DNA of 43,909 bases from Ardenticatenales bacterium (GTDB lineage: Bacteria; Chloroflexota; Anaerolineae; Promineifilales; UBA4811). Under the pieces are notes generated by a model. That model was given only the letters and a program-made list of their open reading frames with translations. It had not been told where the DNA came from and did no database searches. This document shows, in pieces, positions 9,031-16,411 of the stretch (positions are counted from its first letter, which is position 1; each line of letters begins with the position of its first letter). Made by a program: the position numbers and the translations under genes. The stretch is taken from assembly GCA_030593075.1 (NCBI GenBank), contig JAUVHW010000003.1, forward strand, positions 1-43,909, given 5' to 3'.

Positions 9031-9792
9031 ATGTCCTGGAAGTTCTACACCTCAGATGGGGAAGTCAAGGGCGTTGGTGCTGACGGCCCTACTGGTCCCA
9101 CGGGAGCCACGGGTGCTCAGGGCACTTCAGGCACGGCAGGCACAGGGCCAACTGGACCGACGGGAGCGACCGGACCGACGGGGGCGCAAGGCACATCTGG
9201 TACGGCAGGTACAGGTCCGACAGGTCCGACAGGTCCACAGGGAACTGCGGGAGCCCAAGGTACGGCGGGAGCTCAGGGTTCTCAGGGCACTGCTGGAGCC
9301 CAGGGCACCGCTGGTGCTACAGGAGCGCAAGGCCCTACTGGGCCAACGGGAGCGACGGGGGGGACAACTGCTGGTCCGACGGGCCCCACTGGGGCGCAGG
9401 GAACTGCTGGGAGCCAGGGCACGGCCGGGGCCACCGGTCCAGGGCCGCAGGTAATAGAGTTCGTCATCGACGGCGGCGGGTCAGTCATCGCAACCGGCAT
9501 CAAGGGCGATCTCGAAGTCCCCGGCGCTACTATCGCTGAGGCCCGGCTGCTGGCCGACCAGACCGGCTCCATCGTGGTGGACATCTGGAAGGACACCTAC
9601 GCCAATTACCCGCCCACCAACGCGGACACCATCACCGCCGCAGCGCCGCCCACCATCGCAAGCGGCGTCAAGGACAGCGACGTAACCCTCACTGGCTGGA
9701 CAACGACTCTCACCGCAGAGGACATCTTGAGGTTTAACGTGGACTCCTGCACGACGATCACACGCTGCACGGTGGCGCTGAAGGTGTCGTGA
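9031..9792 (+). CDS. Collagen-like tail-fibre protein
   Basis: 253 residues. After about 19 N-terminal residues comes a stretch of about 120 residues of Gly-X-Y triplets ([12 protein letters not shown]), encoded at 9088-9447, with a few breaks in phase. It forms a trimeric collagen-like stalk. The C-terminal 105 residues (from [10 protein letters not shown]) form a beta-rich head seen at the tips of other phage fibres. The stop overlaps the next gene by one base (TGATG). The Thr/Ala-rich, Pro-poor repeats are typical of bacterial and phage collagens, which trimerise without hydroxyproline. Confidence 0.85.
   Translation: MSWKFYTSDGEVKGVGADGPTGPTGATGAQGTSGTAGTGPTGPTGATGPTGAQGTSGTAGTGPTGPTGPQGTAGAQGTAGAQGSQGTAGAQGTAGATGAQGPTGPTGATGGTTAGPTGPTGAQGTAGSQGTAGATGPGPQVIEFVIDGGGSVIATGIKGDLEVPGATIAEARLLADQTGSIVVDIWKDTYANYPPTNADTITAAAPPTIASGVKDSDVTLTGWTTTLTAEDILRFNVDSCTTITRCTVALKVS
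9088..9447 (+). repeat. Collagen Gly-X-Y coding repeat
   Basis: This is a degenerate tandem repeat of 9-base units encoding Gly-X-Y within the fibre gene. Units such as those encoding [10 protein letters not shown] and [10 protein letters not shown] recur as blocks, which is consistent with growth by slippage or unequal recombination. Length variation among relatives would be expected here. Confidence 0.85.
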
Positions 9793-11381
9793 TGAAGGGC
9801 GCAGCATACTACGATGAGGTCTACCGGGGCGAGTACGCGAGGGACGAAGGGCGCGTCCAGTTCGTCGCCGACCTCTGCCGGGGCAAGGTGCTGGACGTTG
9901 GTTGCGGTGACGGCATCCTGGCGACGCGCTGGGGCGGGGCCTATATGGGCGTGGACTTCTCGCAGGAGGCGATCAACAAAGCGCGTAACGGTGGCGATAA
10001 CCGCTTCGTGGTGAGGGACTTCCTGGACGCCCGCCCGCTGTCCGATACAACATGGGACACCATCGTTGTCGGCGAGGTGCTGGAGCATCTGAGCAAGACG
10101 GCCTGCCGGAAGCTGCTCAAGAAGGTCAAGGCTGCGCTCGCACCCGGAGGGCAGGTCATCGCCACCGTGCCCAACGGGGCATCCATCCCTGACCCGTCGC
10201 ACGTCCGAACCTTTGAGAACGGATCACTCGAAGAGGCCATCAAGGGCATCGGCCCAACGTGCGGCCACGCCTACTCCGACCGCTACGCCATCGCCACGGC
10301 TCATGCGGGCGGGCGCCCGAAGCTCTCCTGCGTCCTCATCGTCAAGAACGAGGAGGAGCTGCTGGGCAAGTGCCTAGAGTCCATGAAGGATCTCTGGGAT
10401 GAGCTGGTCATCGTGGACACCGGCTCGACCGATGGCACCGTGGAGATCGCTGAGTCCTACGGTGCGCGGATGGGGCGCTTCGCCTGGCGTGACGACTTCG
10501 GCGCGGCGCGGCGCTACGCCGAGGCGCTGTGTGCCGGCGAGTACGTCTACTGGCAGGACGCGGACGAGGTGCTGCTGGAGGGCCACGACATCATCCGCGA
10601 GATCGTAGAGGCGGGCGCGCAGGACGGGATCGCCCCATACCTCATCATGCGCCGTGACAGCGAAGGGCGTGCGGTGGACGGCTTTGTGCGCCAGGAGATG
10701 CTACACAAGAACGATGGGTCTTGGAAGTGGCATGGAGCCGCGCACAACTGGCTGAGCGGGACGGGTCGCACGGAAGACAGGCGCATCGTTATCGAGCACC
10801 TTGCGCGGCCCAGCGGTGACAGGCCGAACCACACCGACATCTTCGAGGCGCTTCGGGCGAACTTCACAGAGGACGCCACGATGGAGGAGCGCAACCTGTT
10901 CTACCTGATGCGTGAGCACCGCGACAAGGGACATTATCGAGAGGCCATCGCGCTTGTCGCGCTGATGATGCAGACGCCGCCGGCCTGGCCCCTCCAGCGC
11001 TCACGGGCCTGCATCATAGCCGGAGACTGCTGGAGGGCGCTGGGCAATGCTGAGAACGCGGCTCAGGCGTACCACAAGGCACTCGTGGAGTGCGCCGACT
11101 GGGCCGAGCCGTACTTCTGTCTCGGGCGGCTGCGCTATGAGCAGCAGAGGTGGCGTGAGGGAGCCGCGTGGCTGCACGCCTCGACCGGCTTCGAGCCGAC
11201 ATCCTACTTCACCGACCTGACGATCTACGACTGGCTCCGCTACGACCTCCTGGCCGTGTGCCTGTCCAAGCTGGGCCGGAACGAAGAGGCGCGGCTATGG
11301 GGTGCGAAGGCGCTGGCGGCACGGCCCGACGATGAGCACCTGAAGACGAACATGGTCTACTACCAGGAGGCTGCGGGCTGA
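9792..11381 (+). CDS. Methyltransferase / GT2 glycosyltransferase / TPR fusion
   Basis: 529 residues from ATG 9792 (a GTG one codon earlier is possible); coupled to both neighbours by TGATG overlaps. Residues 1-172 are a class I SAM methyltransferase with motif I VLDVGCGDG (33-41) and GGQVIATVPNG. Residues 178-400 are a GT-A family 2 glycosyltransferase (LSCVLIVKNEEE, VDTGSTDGT at 208-216, DAD at 256-258). Residues 395-529 look like TPR helices (DCWRALGNAENAAQAYHKAL). It probably transfers and methylates a sugar on a virion or host-surface glycan. GT2-TPR proteins are known in bacteria. The added methyltransferase is unusual. Confidence 0.85.
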   Translation: MKGAAYYDEVYRGEYARDEGRVQFVADLCRGKVLDVGCGDGILATRWGGAYMGVDFSQEAINKARNGGDNRFVVRDFLDARPLSDTTWDTIVVGEVLEHLSKTACRKLLKKVKAALAPGGQVIATVPNGASIPDPSHVRTFENGSLEEAIKGIGPTCGHAYSDRYAIATAHAGGRPKLSCVLIVKNEEELLGKCLESMKDLWDELVIVDTGSTDGTVEIAESYGARMGRFAWRDDFGAARRYAEALCAGEYVYWQDADEVLLEGHDIIREIVEAGAQDGIAPYLIMRRDSEGRAVDGFVRQEMLHKNDGSWKWHGAAHNWLSGTGRTEDRRIVIEHLARPSGDRPNHTDIFEALRANFTEDATMEERNLFYLMREHRDKGHYREAIALVALMMQTPPAWPLQRSRACIIAGDCWRALGNAENAAQAYHKALVECADWAEPYFCLGRLRYEQQRWREGAAWLHASTGFEPTSYFTDLTIYDWLRYDLLAVCLSKLGRNEEARLWGAKALAARPDDEHLKTNMVYYQEAAG

Positions 11382-11893
11382 TGCGACGTGCCTACCTCAT
11401 CCTCGGTCCAGAGTCCAGCGGGACGCGGATGGCCACTCAGATGCTCCTGGCCGCCGGCTGCATCGGGGACGGCGAGCACGAGCAGCGATGGGATGATACG
11501 TGGCCGGACGGAGAGACGCCCATCGTCTGGCGGCGCAGCATCCCTCATGGGGGCGAGTGGCCGCCGCTCGACCTCATGATCTTCCGGCTCAGCGAGCGCG
11601 GGTACAAGGTCTACGCGCTGGTGATGTCGAGGGACTGGACGGCGATGGCGCGGTCCCAGGTGGAGCACTGGGATCACTCGTTCGACACGGCACTCAACAA
11701 CCTACGGACAGCCTACCCGTACATCATGTCGGCGCTCCTGAAGTTCCAGACACCCTACGTCATGGTGAGCTACGAGAGCGTGACGCGGTACGGCCCCAAC
11801 GTCCTCAAACCGCTGCTGGAGGAGATCGGCCTGACCGTCCCTGACTTTGAAGTGCGCGACGCAAACAAGAAGCGCCTGGAGGTGCCGGAATGA
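11381..11893 (+). CDS. Sulfotransferase-like P-loop protein
   Basis: 170 residues starting in a one-base overlap with the fusion gene. The N-terminal YLILGPESSGTRMATQML has the strand-loop-helix form of the PAPS 5'-phosphosulfate-binding loop of sulfotransferases. The C-terminal YVMVSYESVTRYGPNVLKPL matches the conserved region that follows in small sulfotransferases. It lies between two glycosyltransferase genes, which suggests sulfation of the same glycan. A kinase-like P-loop protein is the alternative. Confidence 0.6.
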   Translation: MRRAYLILGPESSGTRMATQMLLAAGCIGDGEHEQRWDDTWPDGETPIVWRRSIPHGGEWPPLDLMIFRLSERGYKVYALVMSRDWTAMARSQVEHWDHSFDTALNNLRTAYPYIMSALLKFQTPYVMVSYESVTRYGPNVLKPLLEEIGLTVPDFEVRDANKKRLEVPE

Positions 11894-12351
11894 AAGCAGT
11901 GAAAGTACGAATTAGGAGGGGCGGTGAGGGCGAGAACCTGATGCTCTACCCAGCAGCCTACAAGGGCAGTGAGGTGGGCCGGAGCGGCCTGCAAGGCCCC
12001 ATCGCCTACTCAGGCCACATCGCCCGCGGAGGCGCTGAGGCGTGGTGCATCATCGTTCTCGACAACGCGCTGGCCACGACGTATGCGGCTGACCCCGACA
12101 TGGAGATCGTCACCAAGACGGACGCGCAGGCGCTCTTGGAGGAGTGGCGCATCGCGAAGGGCGAACCGGAGGAAGTCGTCACTAACCCTGATCGGCTAAC
12201 CGCTATCATCGCCAAGAACGGGGCCGGCGTGGCGCTGAGCGCCGAGGATCAAAAGGCGCTCGACCCCGACGATGCGACGGGGGGCGTGACTAAGCAGAGC
12301 GTCACCTTCGCGACCAAGCTGAAAGGCGTGTCGAACGTTGCAGCCACCTAG
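11890..12351 (+). CDS. Hypothetical protein in the glycan-modification cluster
   Basis: 153 residues, overlapping the sulfotransferase-like gene by 4 bases (ATGA). The N-terminal half is beta-rich (VKVRIRRGGEGENLMLYPAAYKG); the C-terminal half is charged and Ala-rich. No motif is recognised. Its operon position suggests a role with the flanking glycosyltransferases or as a small virion protein. Confidence 0.55.
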   Translation: MKAVKVRIRRGGEGENLMLYPAAYKGSEVGRSGLQGPIAYSGHIARGGAEAWCIIVLDNALATTYAADPDMEIVTKTDAQALLEEWRIAKGEPEEVVTNPDRLTAIIAKNGAGVALSAEDQKALDPDDATGGVTKQSVTFATKLKGVSNVAAT

Positions 12352-12922
12352 GGTCTGCATCTCTATCCCGACGAAGGGCTCCGTCCGAGCTGAGACGATG
12401 GCCTGGACGGTGAGGGCGTACACCCAACTAGCGCCCAATGTTGAGGTGCATATCGTTCAGGAGAACATCCCGCTGGACGCGGCGCGGAACGTGCAGGCCG
12501 AGCGTTTCCTGGCCTCTAAGTGTAGCCACCTGTTCCTGCTGGACGCCGATTGCAACCCGCAGGACGAGACGATCCAGAAGCTGCTCGCTTGGGAACTGCC
12601 GTTTATCTCCGCGCCCCATCCGACGCGAAAGGGGGCCGACCGGATCATCATGGCGCTGGTGCGCAATAGCGAGGGCTACACGCCCCACCTGCCCGCGTTG
12701 GGGCTACAGATGGTAGACGCGGTGGGCGGCTCCGGCATCCTCATGGAGCGGCGGGTGCTGGAATGCTACGGCCCGCCGTGGTTCCGCACCCTCTACGATG
12801 AGCGGGGTGGGCTGGACAAGACTGAGGACTTCTGGGTGTGCGAGCGAGCCAAGGAGCACGGCTTCCAGGTGTGGGCCGACTTCAGCTTGGTGCAGCAGCA
12901 CATCCGGGAGGTGCCGGTCTAG
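12338..12922 (+). CDS. GT-A fold glycosyltransferase
   Basis: 194 residues with a TTG start at 12338. The upstream position is preferred because the first strand (RVCISIPTKG) is needed for the nucleotide-binding fold. LFLLDADCNP carries the DxD metal/UDP-sugar motif (residues about 67-72), and VGGSGILMERRVL is a typical acceptor-side strand. It probably works with the fusion protein at 9792 on virion or cell-surface glycans. It overlaps the previous gene by 14 bases and the next by 1. Confidence 0.7.
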   Translation: MQPPRVCISIPTKGSVRAETMAWTVRAYTQLAPNVEVHIVQENIPLDAARNVQAERFLASKCSHLFLLDADCNPQDETIQKLLAWELPFISAPHPTRKGADRIIMALVRNSEGYTPHLPALGLQMVDAVGGSGILMERRVLECYGPPWFRTLYDERGGLDKTEDFWVCERAKEHGFQVWADFSLVQQHIREVPV

Positions 12923-13605
12923 TGACGAATGTAATCTCGGCAGCCGACCCAGATGCAGGGGACAGGCATTATCTGCACTCAGGGTTCTCAGCTACGATTA
13001 CGACCAGCTACGCTCCTGGCTATACCCAAGTTGAGGGAATCACCTGGGATGGCAGCGACGTACTGGGCGTGTCAACTGCTACCAACAAGCACCACAAGCA
13101 CTCAGGGTTCTCGTCCACTATTACTAGTAGCTACGCGAGCCCCAATAGTTCCCCGACTGGTATTACCTGGGACGACGCCAACGTACTGAGCGCAGACGAC
13201 ACCTTCCTGGCCGATAAGCATTTCAAGCACTCAGGGTTTTCGAACACCATTGACGCTAGCTATAGTTCCCCGGCGGGTACCCCGAATGGCATCACCTGGG
13301 ACGATTCGGATGATGTACTGAGCGCGGATGCCGTAGCCGACAAGCACTATCAGCACTCCGGCTTCTCGGCGACGATTAGCAGTAGCTATGCCTCTCCATC
13401 AAGCATCCCTGAGGGAATCACGTGGGACAGCAGCGACGTACTAAGTGCAGACGATAACGCCGACAAGCACTATCAGCACTCCGGCTTCTCGGCGACGATT
13501 AGCAGTAGCTATGCCTCCCAGCAGTTTCCAAGAGGTATCACCTGGGACGGGCGTGGGGTCGCTGCACCGCCGGGCTTCATTCACGTGCAGGGCACGGTCA
13601 TCTAG
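12922..13605 (+). CDS. Five-blade beta-propeller-like repeat protein
   Basis: 227 residues with a GTG start overlapping the previous stop by one base. It contains five copies of a roughly 41-residue unit: H-SGFS-TI-SSYASP...GITWD-SDVLSADD-ADKH. The spacing and the WD, HSGFS and D-K-Y positions resemble NHL/SMP-30-type propeller blades. Five units make a small propeller or an open repeat. The protein ends in GFIHVQGTVI. The place after the fibre/glycan genes and before lysis genes suggests a virion or tip protein that binds a surface ligand. Confidence 0.75.
   Translation: MTNVISAADPDAGDRHYLHSGFSATITTSYAPGYTQVEGITWDGSDVLGVSTATNKHHKHSGFSSTITSSYASPNSSPTGITWDDANVLSADDTFLADKHFKHSGFSNTIDASYSSPAGTPNGITWDDSDDVLSADAVADKHYQHSGFSATISSSYASPSSIPEGITWDSSDVLSADDNADKHYQHSGFSATISSSYASQQFPRGITWDGRGVAAPPGFIHVQGTVI
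13336..13394 (+). repeat. 59-bp perfect direct repeat, copy 1
   Basis: The stretch encoding ADKHYQHSGFSATISSSYAS is repeated base for base at 13459-13517, an offset of 123 bases or 41 codons. Other blades are diverged, so the last two blades arose by a recent duplication or were homogenised by conversion. Confidence 0.9.
13459..13517 (+). repeat. 59-bp perfect direct repeat, copy 2
   Basis: Identical to 13336-13394. The identity ends at the boundary into the protein's C-terminal tail. Confidence 0.9.
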
Positions 13606-13633
13606 GTGGGGATCTTGTAGGAAGGGTAGGGAC

Positions 13634-13831
13634 ATGAACAGACAAGCGACGCAGTTCTGGGTAGGGGTGATCGGGATGTCCGGGCTAGTCTTGGTCACCA
13701 TCATTGCGGTAGCGGGCACCGCCTTCGGGGACGTGCCGATGGAGCTGACGTTCGCGTTGGTTACGGGCATGGTATCGGTCACCAGTACGGCCGTCGCCTG
13801 GCTGTTCCGGCTGAACGGTACGAGCAAATGA
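13634..13831 (+). CDS. Two-helix membrane protein, holin candidate
   Basis: 65 residues from ATG 13634 after GGAAGGGTAGGG. Two hydrophobic segments (residues about 9-30 and 38-58) are separated by a short Asp/Pro turn, and the C-terminus is short and positive (FRLNGTSK). Size, topology and the position upstream of the amidase fit a class II holin that opens the inner membrane for the endolysin. It overlaps the next gene by 4 bases. Confidence 0.7.
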   Translation: MNRQATQFWVGVIGMSGLVLVTIIAVAGTAFGDVPMELTFALVTGMVSVTSTAVAWLFRLNGTSK

Positions 13832-14034
13832 CACGCGCACCCAACGGCCACACCACCTGCGCCGACACTGCCGAGTTCGTGGAGTGGACGCCTGCCGCGT
13901 CCCTGCCGGCACTGCCACCCCTGGCTGGGGTGAACCCAGGCGAGGCCGTGGTCTACGTCCTGGGAGCCGTGTCGCTCCTCGTGCTGGCGGCGATGATCTG
14001 GACGCACGAGGCCGGCAAGGGAGCGAGGAAGTGA
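13828..14034 (+). CDS. Single-pass membrane protein in the lysis cassette
   Basis: 68 residues: a soluble N-terminus (residues 1-37) with two acidic residues and a Pro-rich hinge, one transmembrane helix (AVVYVLGAVSLLVLAAMIW), and a basic end (THEAGKGARK). It lies between the holin candidate and the amidase. It may be a second holin, an antiholin or a spanin-like partner. No lipobox is seen. Confidence 0.65.
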   Translation: MTRAPNGHTTCADTAEFVEWTPAASLPALPPLAGVNPGEAVVYVLGAVSLLVLAAMIWTHEAGKGARK

Positions 14035-14279
14035 TGGACATCGTAGAGGTCGAGTGGGAAGACTCGGCAGCCGATGATGGCTGGTGTTCCACGCTAGTCA
14101 AGCGCAAGAAGCACATCCGAACCTGGGGCGCAGTGATGCAGGATGATGAAGAGGGCATGGCGCTCGTGTTCGGCCTCGATCCCAATGAGAACAGCGGCGC
14201 TCCGTACCTGTGCCCGCTGTTCATCCCCCGCTCCGCCATCCGCAAGGTGACGAAGCTGGGGCCGAAGAGGGGGAAGTGA
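14034..14279 (+). CDS. Small acidic protein in the lysis cassette
   Basis: 81 residues; start and stop both overlap neighbours by one base (TGATG). The sequence (MDIVEVEWEDSAADDGWCSTL..., RSAIRKVTKLGPKRGK) has an acidic N-terminus and a basic C-terminus. No family recognised. Tight coupling with the amidase gene supports expression. Confidence 0.6.
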   Translation: MDIVEVEWEDSAADDGWCSTLVKRKKHIRTWGAVMQDDEEGMALVFGLDPNENSGAPYLCPLFIPRSAIRKVTKLGPKRGK

Positions 14280-15043
14280 TGGCACTTCACTGGGACGACA
14301 ACCTATGGTCACAGGTTAAGCCACACGCCTGGAAGTACCGGCGACGCACCGTGACGCCGCGCCTCATCGAGATCCACGCAACGCGTTCCGGCATCCCCGG
14401 CCGGACGGCGGCACAGGAGTACACCAGCACGAAGAACTGGTTTCTCTCGGCGACCAACTACGTGGACGACTGGCCTGGGGTGACTGATGACTGGGCCAGC
14501 ATGGCATCCGCGATCGTGGGCGGCGGGAAGCTCTGCATGGTACTCCCCGAGGACGTTTACCCGCACTACTCGCTGGGCCACGCGGACTACGAAGCCTTCA
14601 GCCTGGAGATCGCGCAGGCGACGAACACCACGCCGTTCCTGGACGAAGACCTGGACCTGGCCGCGGCGTACTGCGCTGACATCTCCGAACGCTACAACAT
14701 CCCGGTGCGCGTCCTGCCCTACCTGAGCGGGGACAACCACGAGGCTCCGGGCTACGTGCGGCATGACCGGAGCGCCAACGGAACGATCTGGGGCAAGACA
14801 GACCCCGGCGACCAGTTTGACGATCGCGACTTTGAGGAGAGAGTAGAGGTACACATGGGACTGCAAGAGATCAAGGACGAACTGGCGAAGCTGAGGCAGA
14901 CCGATGAGGCGATGCGTGCGATCATCTGGAACCAGGCGGTGAAGCAGACCTACCTGGGCCGGAGCCACAAGGCGCTGCAGGGAACGGTGTACGACCAGGC
15001 GGTGAAGCTGGCGACGCACGAGCACGAGGAGGACGGCGAGTAG
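14279..15043 (+). CDS. Endolysin, N-acetylmuramoyl-L-alanine amidase
   Basis: 254 residues. The catalytic domain (1-190) is of the amidase_2/PGRP type. H33 in IEIHATRSG, H101 in YSLGHADYEAFSLEIAQ, and H162 with K173-T-D-P-G in the last motif provide the zinc ligands and catalytic residues. It cleaves the bond between muramic acid and the stem peptide. The C-terminal 60 residues are helical and charged and probably form a wall-binding or oligomerising tail. Upstream membrane proteins complete a lysis cassette. Confidence 0.85.
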   Translation: MALHWDDNLWSQVKPHAWKYRRRTVTPRLIEIHATRSGIPGRTAAQEYTSTKNWFLSATNYVDDWPGVTDDWASMASAIVGGGKLCMVLPEDVYPHYSLGHADYEAFSLEIAQATNTTPFLDEDLDLAAAYCADISERYNIPVRVLPYLSGDNHEAPGYVRHDRSANGTIWGKTDPGDQFDDRDFEERVEVHMGLQEIKDELAKLRQTDEAMRAIIWNQAVKQTYLGRSHKALQGTVYDQAVKLATHEHEEDGE

Positions 15044-15069
15044 TTGAGGCAGTAACAACTACCTCAACT
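15042..15069 (+). terminator. Hairpin at the end of the lysis operon
   Basis: An 8-base-pair perfect stem (15042-15049 with 15062-15069) with a 12-base loop begins inside the amidase stop codon. No T-tract follows. It separates the virion/lysis operon from the promoter at 15111, so a weak or factor-dependent terminator is plausible. Confidence 0.4.
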
Positions 15070-15110
15070 TGGCGGCTGGAAAATAGTTCCGAAATAGGCG
15101 GCCTACCCTC

Positions 15111-15139
15111 TTGACGCGGGGTACCCTGTGGGATATCCT
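15111..15139 (+). promoter_or_regulatory. Sigma-70 promoter for the small-gene operon
   Basis: TTGACG (15111-15116), a 17-base spacer and TATCCT (15134-15139) make a near-consensus promoter. Transcription would be expected to start 6-7 bases after the -10 box, at or next to the ATG at 15146, so the first mRNA would be leaderless. It is placed to drive the whole 15146-29317 array. Confidence 0.7.
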
Positions 15140-15145
15140 AGTCCC

Positions 15146-15265
15146 ATGCCCAAAGTAGAATTGCCGACAAGAAAGTGTAAGCGGTGCAAGCATGAATGGG
15201 TGCCGCGCCAAGCAGAGACTCGGCTGTGCCCAAACTGCAAAAAGGTGACGTGGAACGATGACTGA
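15146..15265 (+). CDS. 39-residue zinc-ribbon protein, possibly leaderless
   Basis: The product has two CxxC pairs (CKRC...CPNC) between a short basic N-terminus and the end TWNDD. This type of tiny single zinc ribbon is common in phage early regions, probably for DNA or protein contact. It has no ribosome binding site, and the promoter's expected start falls on its ATG. The stop overlaps the next gene by 8 bases. Confidence 0.7.
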   Translation: MPKVELPTRKCKRCKHEWVPRQAETRLCPNCKKVTWNDD

Positions 15266-15632
15266 ACTAATCACTGGCTGCGCTCGCTGTGGTCGCACCT
15301 CCTCTCATCATCAGCGCTACGTGGTTGCTGACTGCGAGAAATGGGTGGGTGCGAAATGCGGCGATTGCGGCGAGTGGTGCTTCAGCATACGCGGTCAGTG
15401 TCGGCCCTGCTATCAGGCGGAAGCTACCCAAAAGAACGAGAGAGCGAAGCGCATGTACAACAGTCCGGGAGAGATTGCAGAACGGGAAAGGAGAACACAG
15501 AAACGATGGCTGAAGAAGGGAAAGAGAACACTAACCGAACTACGGAAGTATCTCCGGGAGCCCGAAGCACGCCCATCGCGGAGGGTGGCGTTCACACTGG
15601 AGAAGACTTTGCCCGCCTCATGTCGGCGCTAA
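15258..15632 (+). CDS. Zinc-ribbon protein with basic C-terminus
   Basis: 124 residues. The N-terminal 55 residues carry CARC, CGDCGEWC and CRPC, enough for two zinc sites; the C-terminal part is a Lys/Arg-rich helix (ERRTQKRWLKKGKRTLTELRKYL). Its last 127 bases overlap the 15506 gene in another frame. Within the overlap 27 of 41 third codon positions are G or C, so the tail may be real. A frameshift that lengthened it cannot be excluded. Confidence 0.6.
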   Translation: MTELITGCARCGRTSSHHQRYVVADCEKWVGAKCGDCGEWCFSIRGQCRPCYQAEATQKNERAKRMYNSPGEIAERERRTQKRWLKKGKRTLTELRKYLREPEARPSRRVAFTLEKTLPASCRR

Positions 15633-15802
15633 TGAGCGACGTGATCGAGGGGCGGATCGCTCCTGAGATCGCGAACGCAACGTGCAACGCAGGCGGCAAG
15701 CTCTTGAAGGTTGTCGAGATGCAGTACAAGTACGCGGGCCAAGGGGACACGGCCCAACCTTTGGCCGCACCGACACTGGTACTGGCGCGAGAGAAGGTGT
15801 GA
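15506..15802 (+). CDS. Hypothetical phage protein starting inside the previous gene
   Basis: 98 residues from ATG 15506, with AAAGGAG (15487-15493) upstream. The second half (FARLMSALMSDVIEGRIAPEIANATCNAGGKLLKVVEMQYKY) is a clean amphipathic helical segment resembling a small unnamed phage family. The first 40 residues are low-complexity and lie over the 15258 gene. A one-base overlap (TGATG) couples it to the next gene. Confidence 0.7.
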   Translation: MAEEGKENTNRTTEVSPGARSTPIAEGGVHTGEDFARLMSALMSDVIEGRIAPEIANATCNAGGKLLKVVEMQYKYAGQGDTAQPLAAPTLVLAREKV

Positions 15803-16056
15803 TGGCTGAGGTGGAAGGCACGACGCTGAAGTGCGCTGGTTGCGGCGTAGAGTGGGTCGCGGAGATGTGGCGCGACTACGACGATCCCTGTCGCGACGGT
15901 GAATGGTACTGCGTCCCCTGCCTCCTCGCTAACAAGTGCGGGTGTCCGCACCGCCTGAGGGTCAAGGACGCGGAGGCTGCCATTGCCGCGTACTGCAACG
16001 ATGTCCTCAAGACCTCGCCCATGCGTAGCCGCGCCGTGAACGAGGTGCTGCCATGA
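15802..16056 (+). CDS. Zinc-finger protein
   Basis: 84 residues with CAGC, a Cys after DDP, CVPC and CGC-H, enough for two treble-clef-like zinc sites, then a short helix (KDAEAAIAAYCNDVLK). No enzyme motif. Start and stop overlap the neighbours by 1 and 4 bases. Confidence 0.65.
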   Translation: MAEVEGTTLKCAGCGVEWVAEMWRDYDDPCRDGEWYCVPCLLANKCGCPHRLRVKDAEAAIAAYCNDVLKTSPMRSRAVNEVLP

Positions 16057-16172
16057 CCTTCTCCGACCAAATCATCAGCATCCTGTTCCACTTCTGGCGG
16101 GCGGGTGCGTTTGGAACTTTGGACTTCCTGCGCATCCTGTGGGAGCTGGGCAGGAATTGCAGTGCGTGCTGA
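16053..16172 (+). CDS. 39-residue hydrophobic microprotein
   Basis: ATGA overlap with the previous gene. The sequence (SDQIISILFHFWRAGAFGTLDFLRILWEL) is an amphipathic/hydrophobic helix that could lie on or in the membrane. Too short to assign; kept because of the coupled start. Confidence 0.45.
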   Translation: MTFSDQIISILFHFWRAGAFGTLDFLRILWELGRNCSAC

Positions 16173-16180
16173 GGAGGCCC

Positions 16181-16225
16181 ATGCGTAGCCACATCGGTGT
16201 GTGGGTGCTGAGAGGAGGGGAGTGA
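16181..16225 (+). CDS. 14-codon ORF, possible leader peptide
   Basis: ATG 16181 follows a GAGGAG ribosome site and the stop overlaps the next ATG by one base (TGATG). It may only hand ribosomes to the 16225 gene. No conserved sequence is recognised. Confidence 0.25.
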   Translation: MRSHIGVWVLRGGE

Positions 16226-16407
16226 TGGCGCACCGAACGGCAGAGACGTATCGGCGCCTTCGCCAGAGGGATGAGGCTGTGAAGCAGATCCCGTGCGGCG
16301 AGTGCGGCGTACCGCTGTGGAACCATGACGAACGCACGGCGGGGCATCGTTTCGTGAACAGCGTAGAGCCCCCGCCTATGCCTAGCGCGGGGCCGGGAGG
16401 ACGGTGA
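16225..16407 (+). CDS. 60-residue zinc-knuckle protein
   Basis: ATG 16225 follows AGAGGAGGGG. The product carries one CGECG pair plus two later His residues (WNHDERTAGHRF), a minimal CCHH zinc site, and a Pro/Gly tail. Function unknown. Confidence 0.6.
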   Translation: MAHRTAETYRRLRQRDEAVKQIPCGECGVPLWNHDERTAGHRFVNSVEPPPMPSAGPGGR

Positions 16408-16411
16408 GGCG

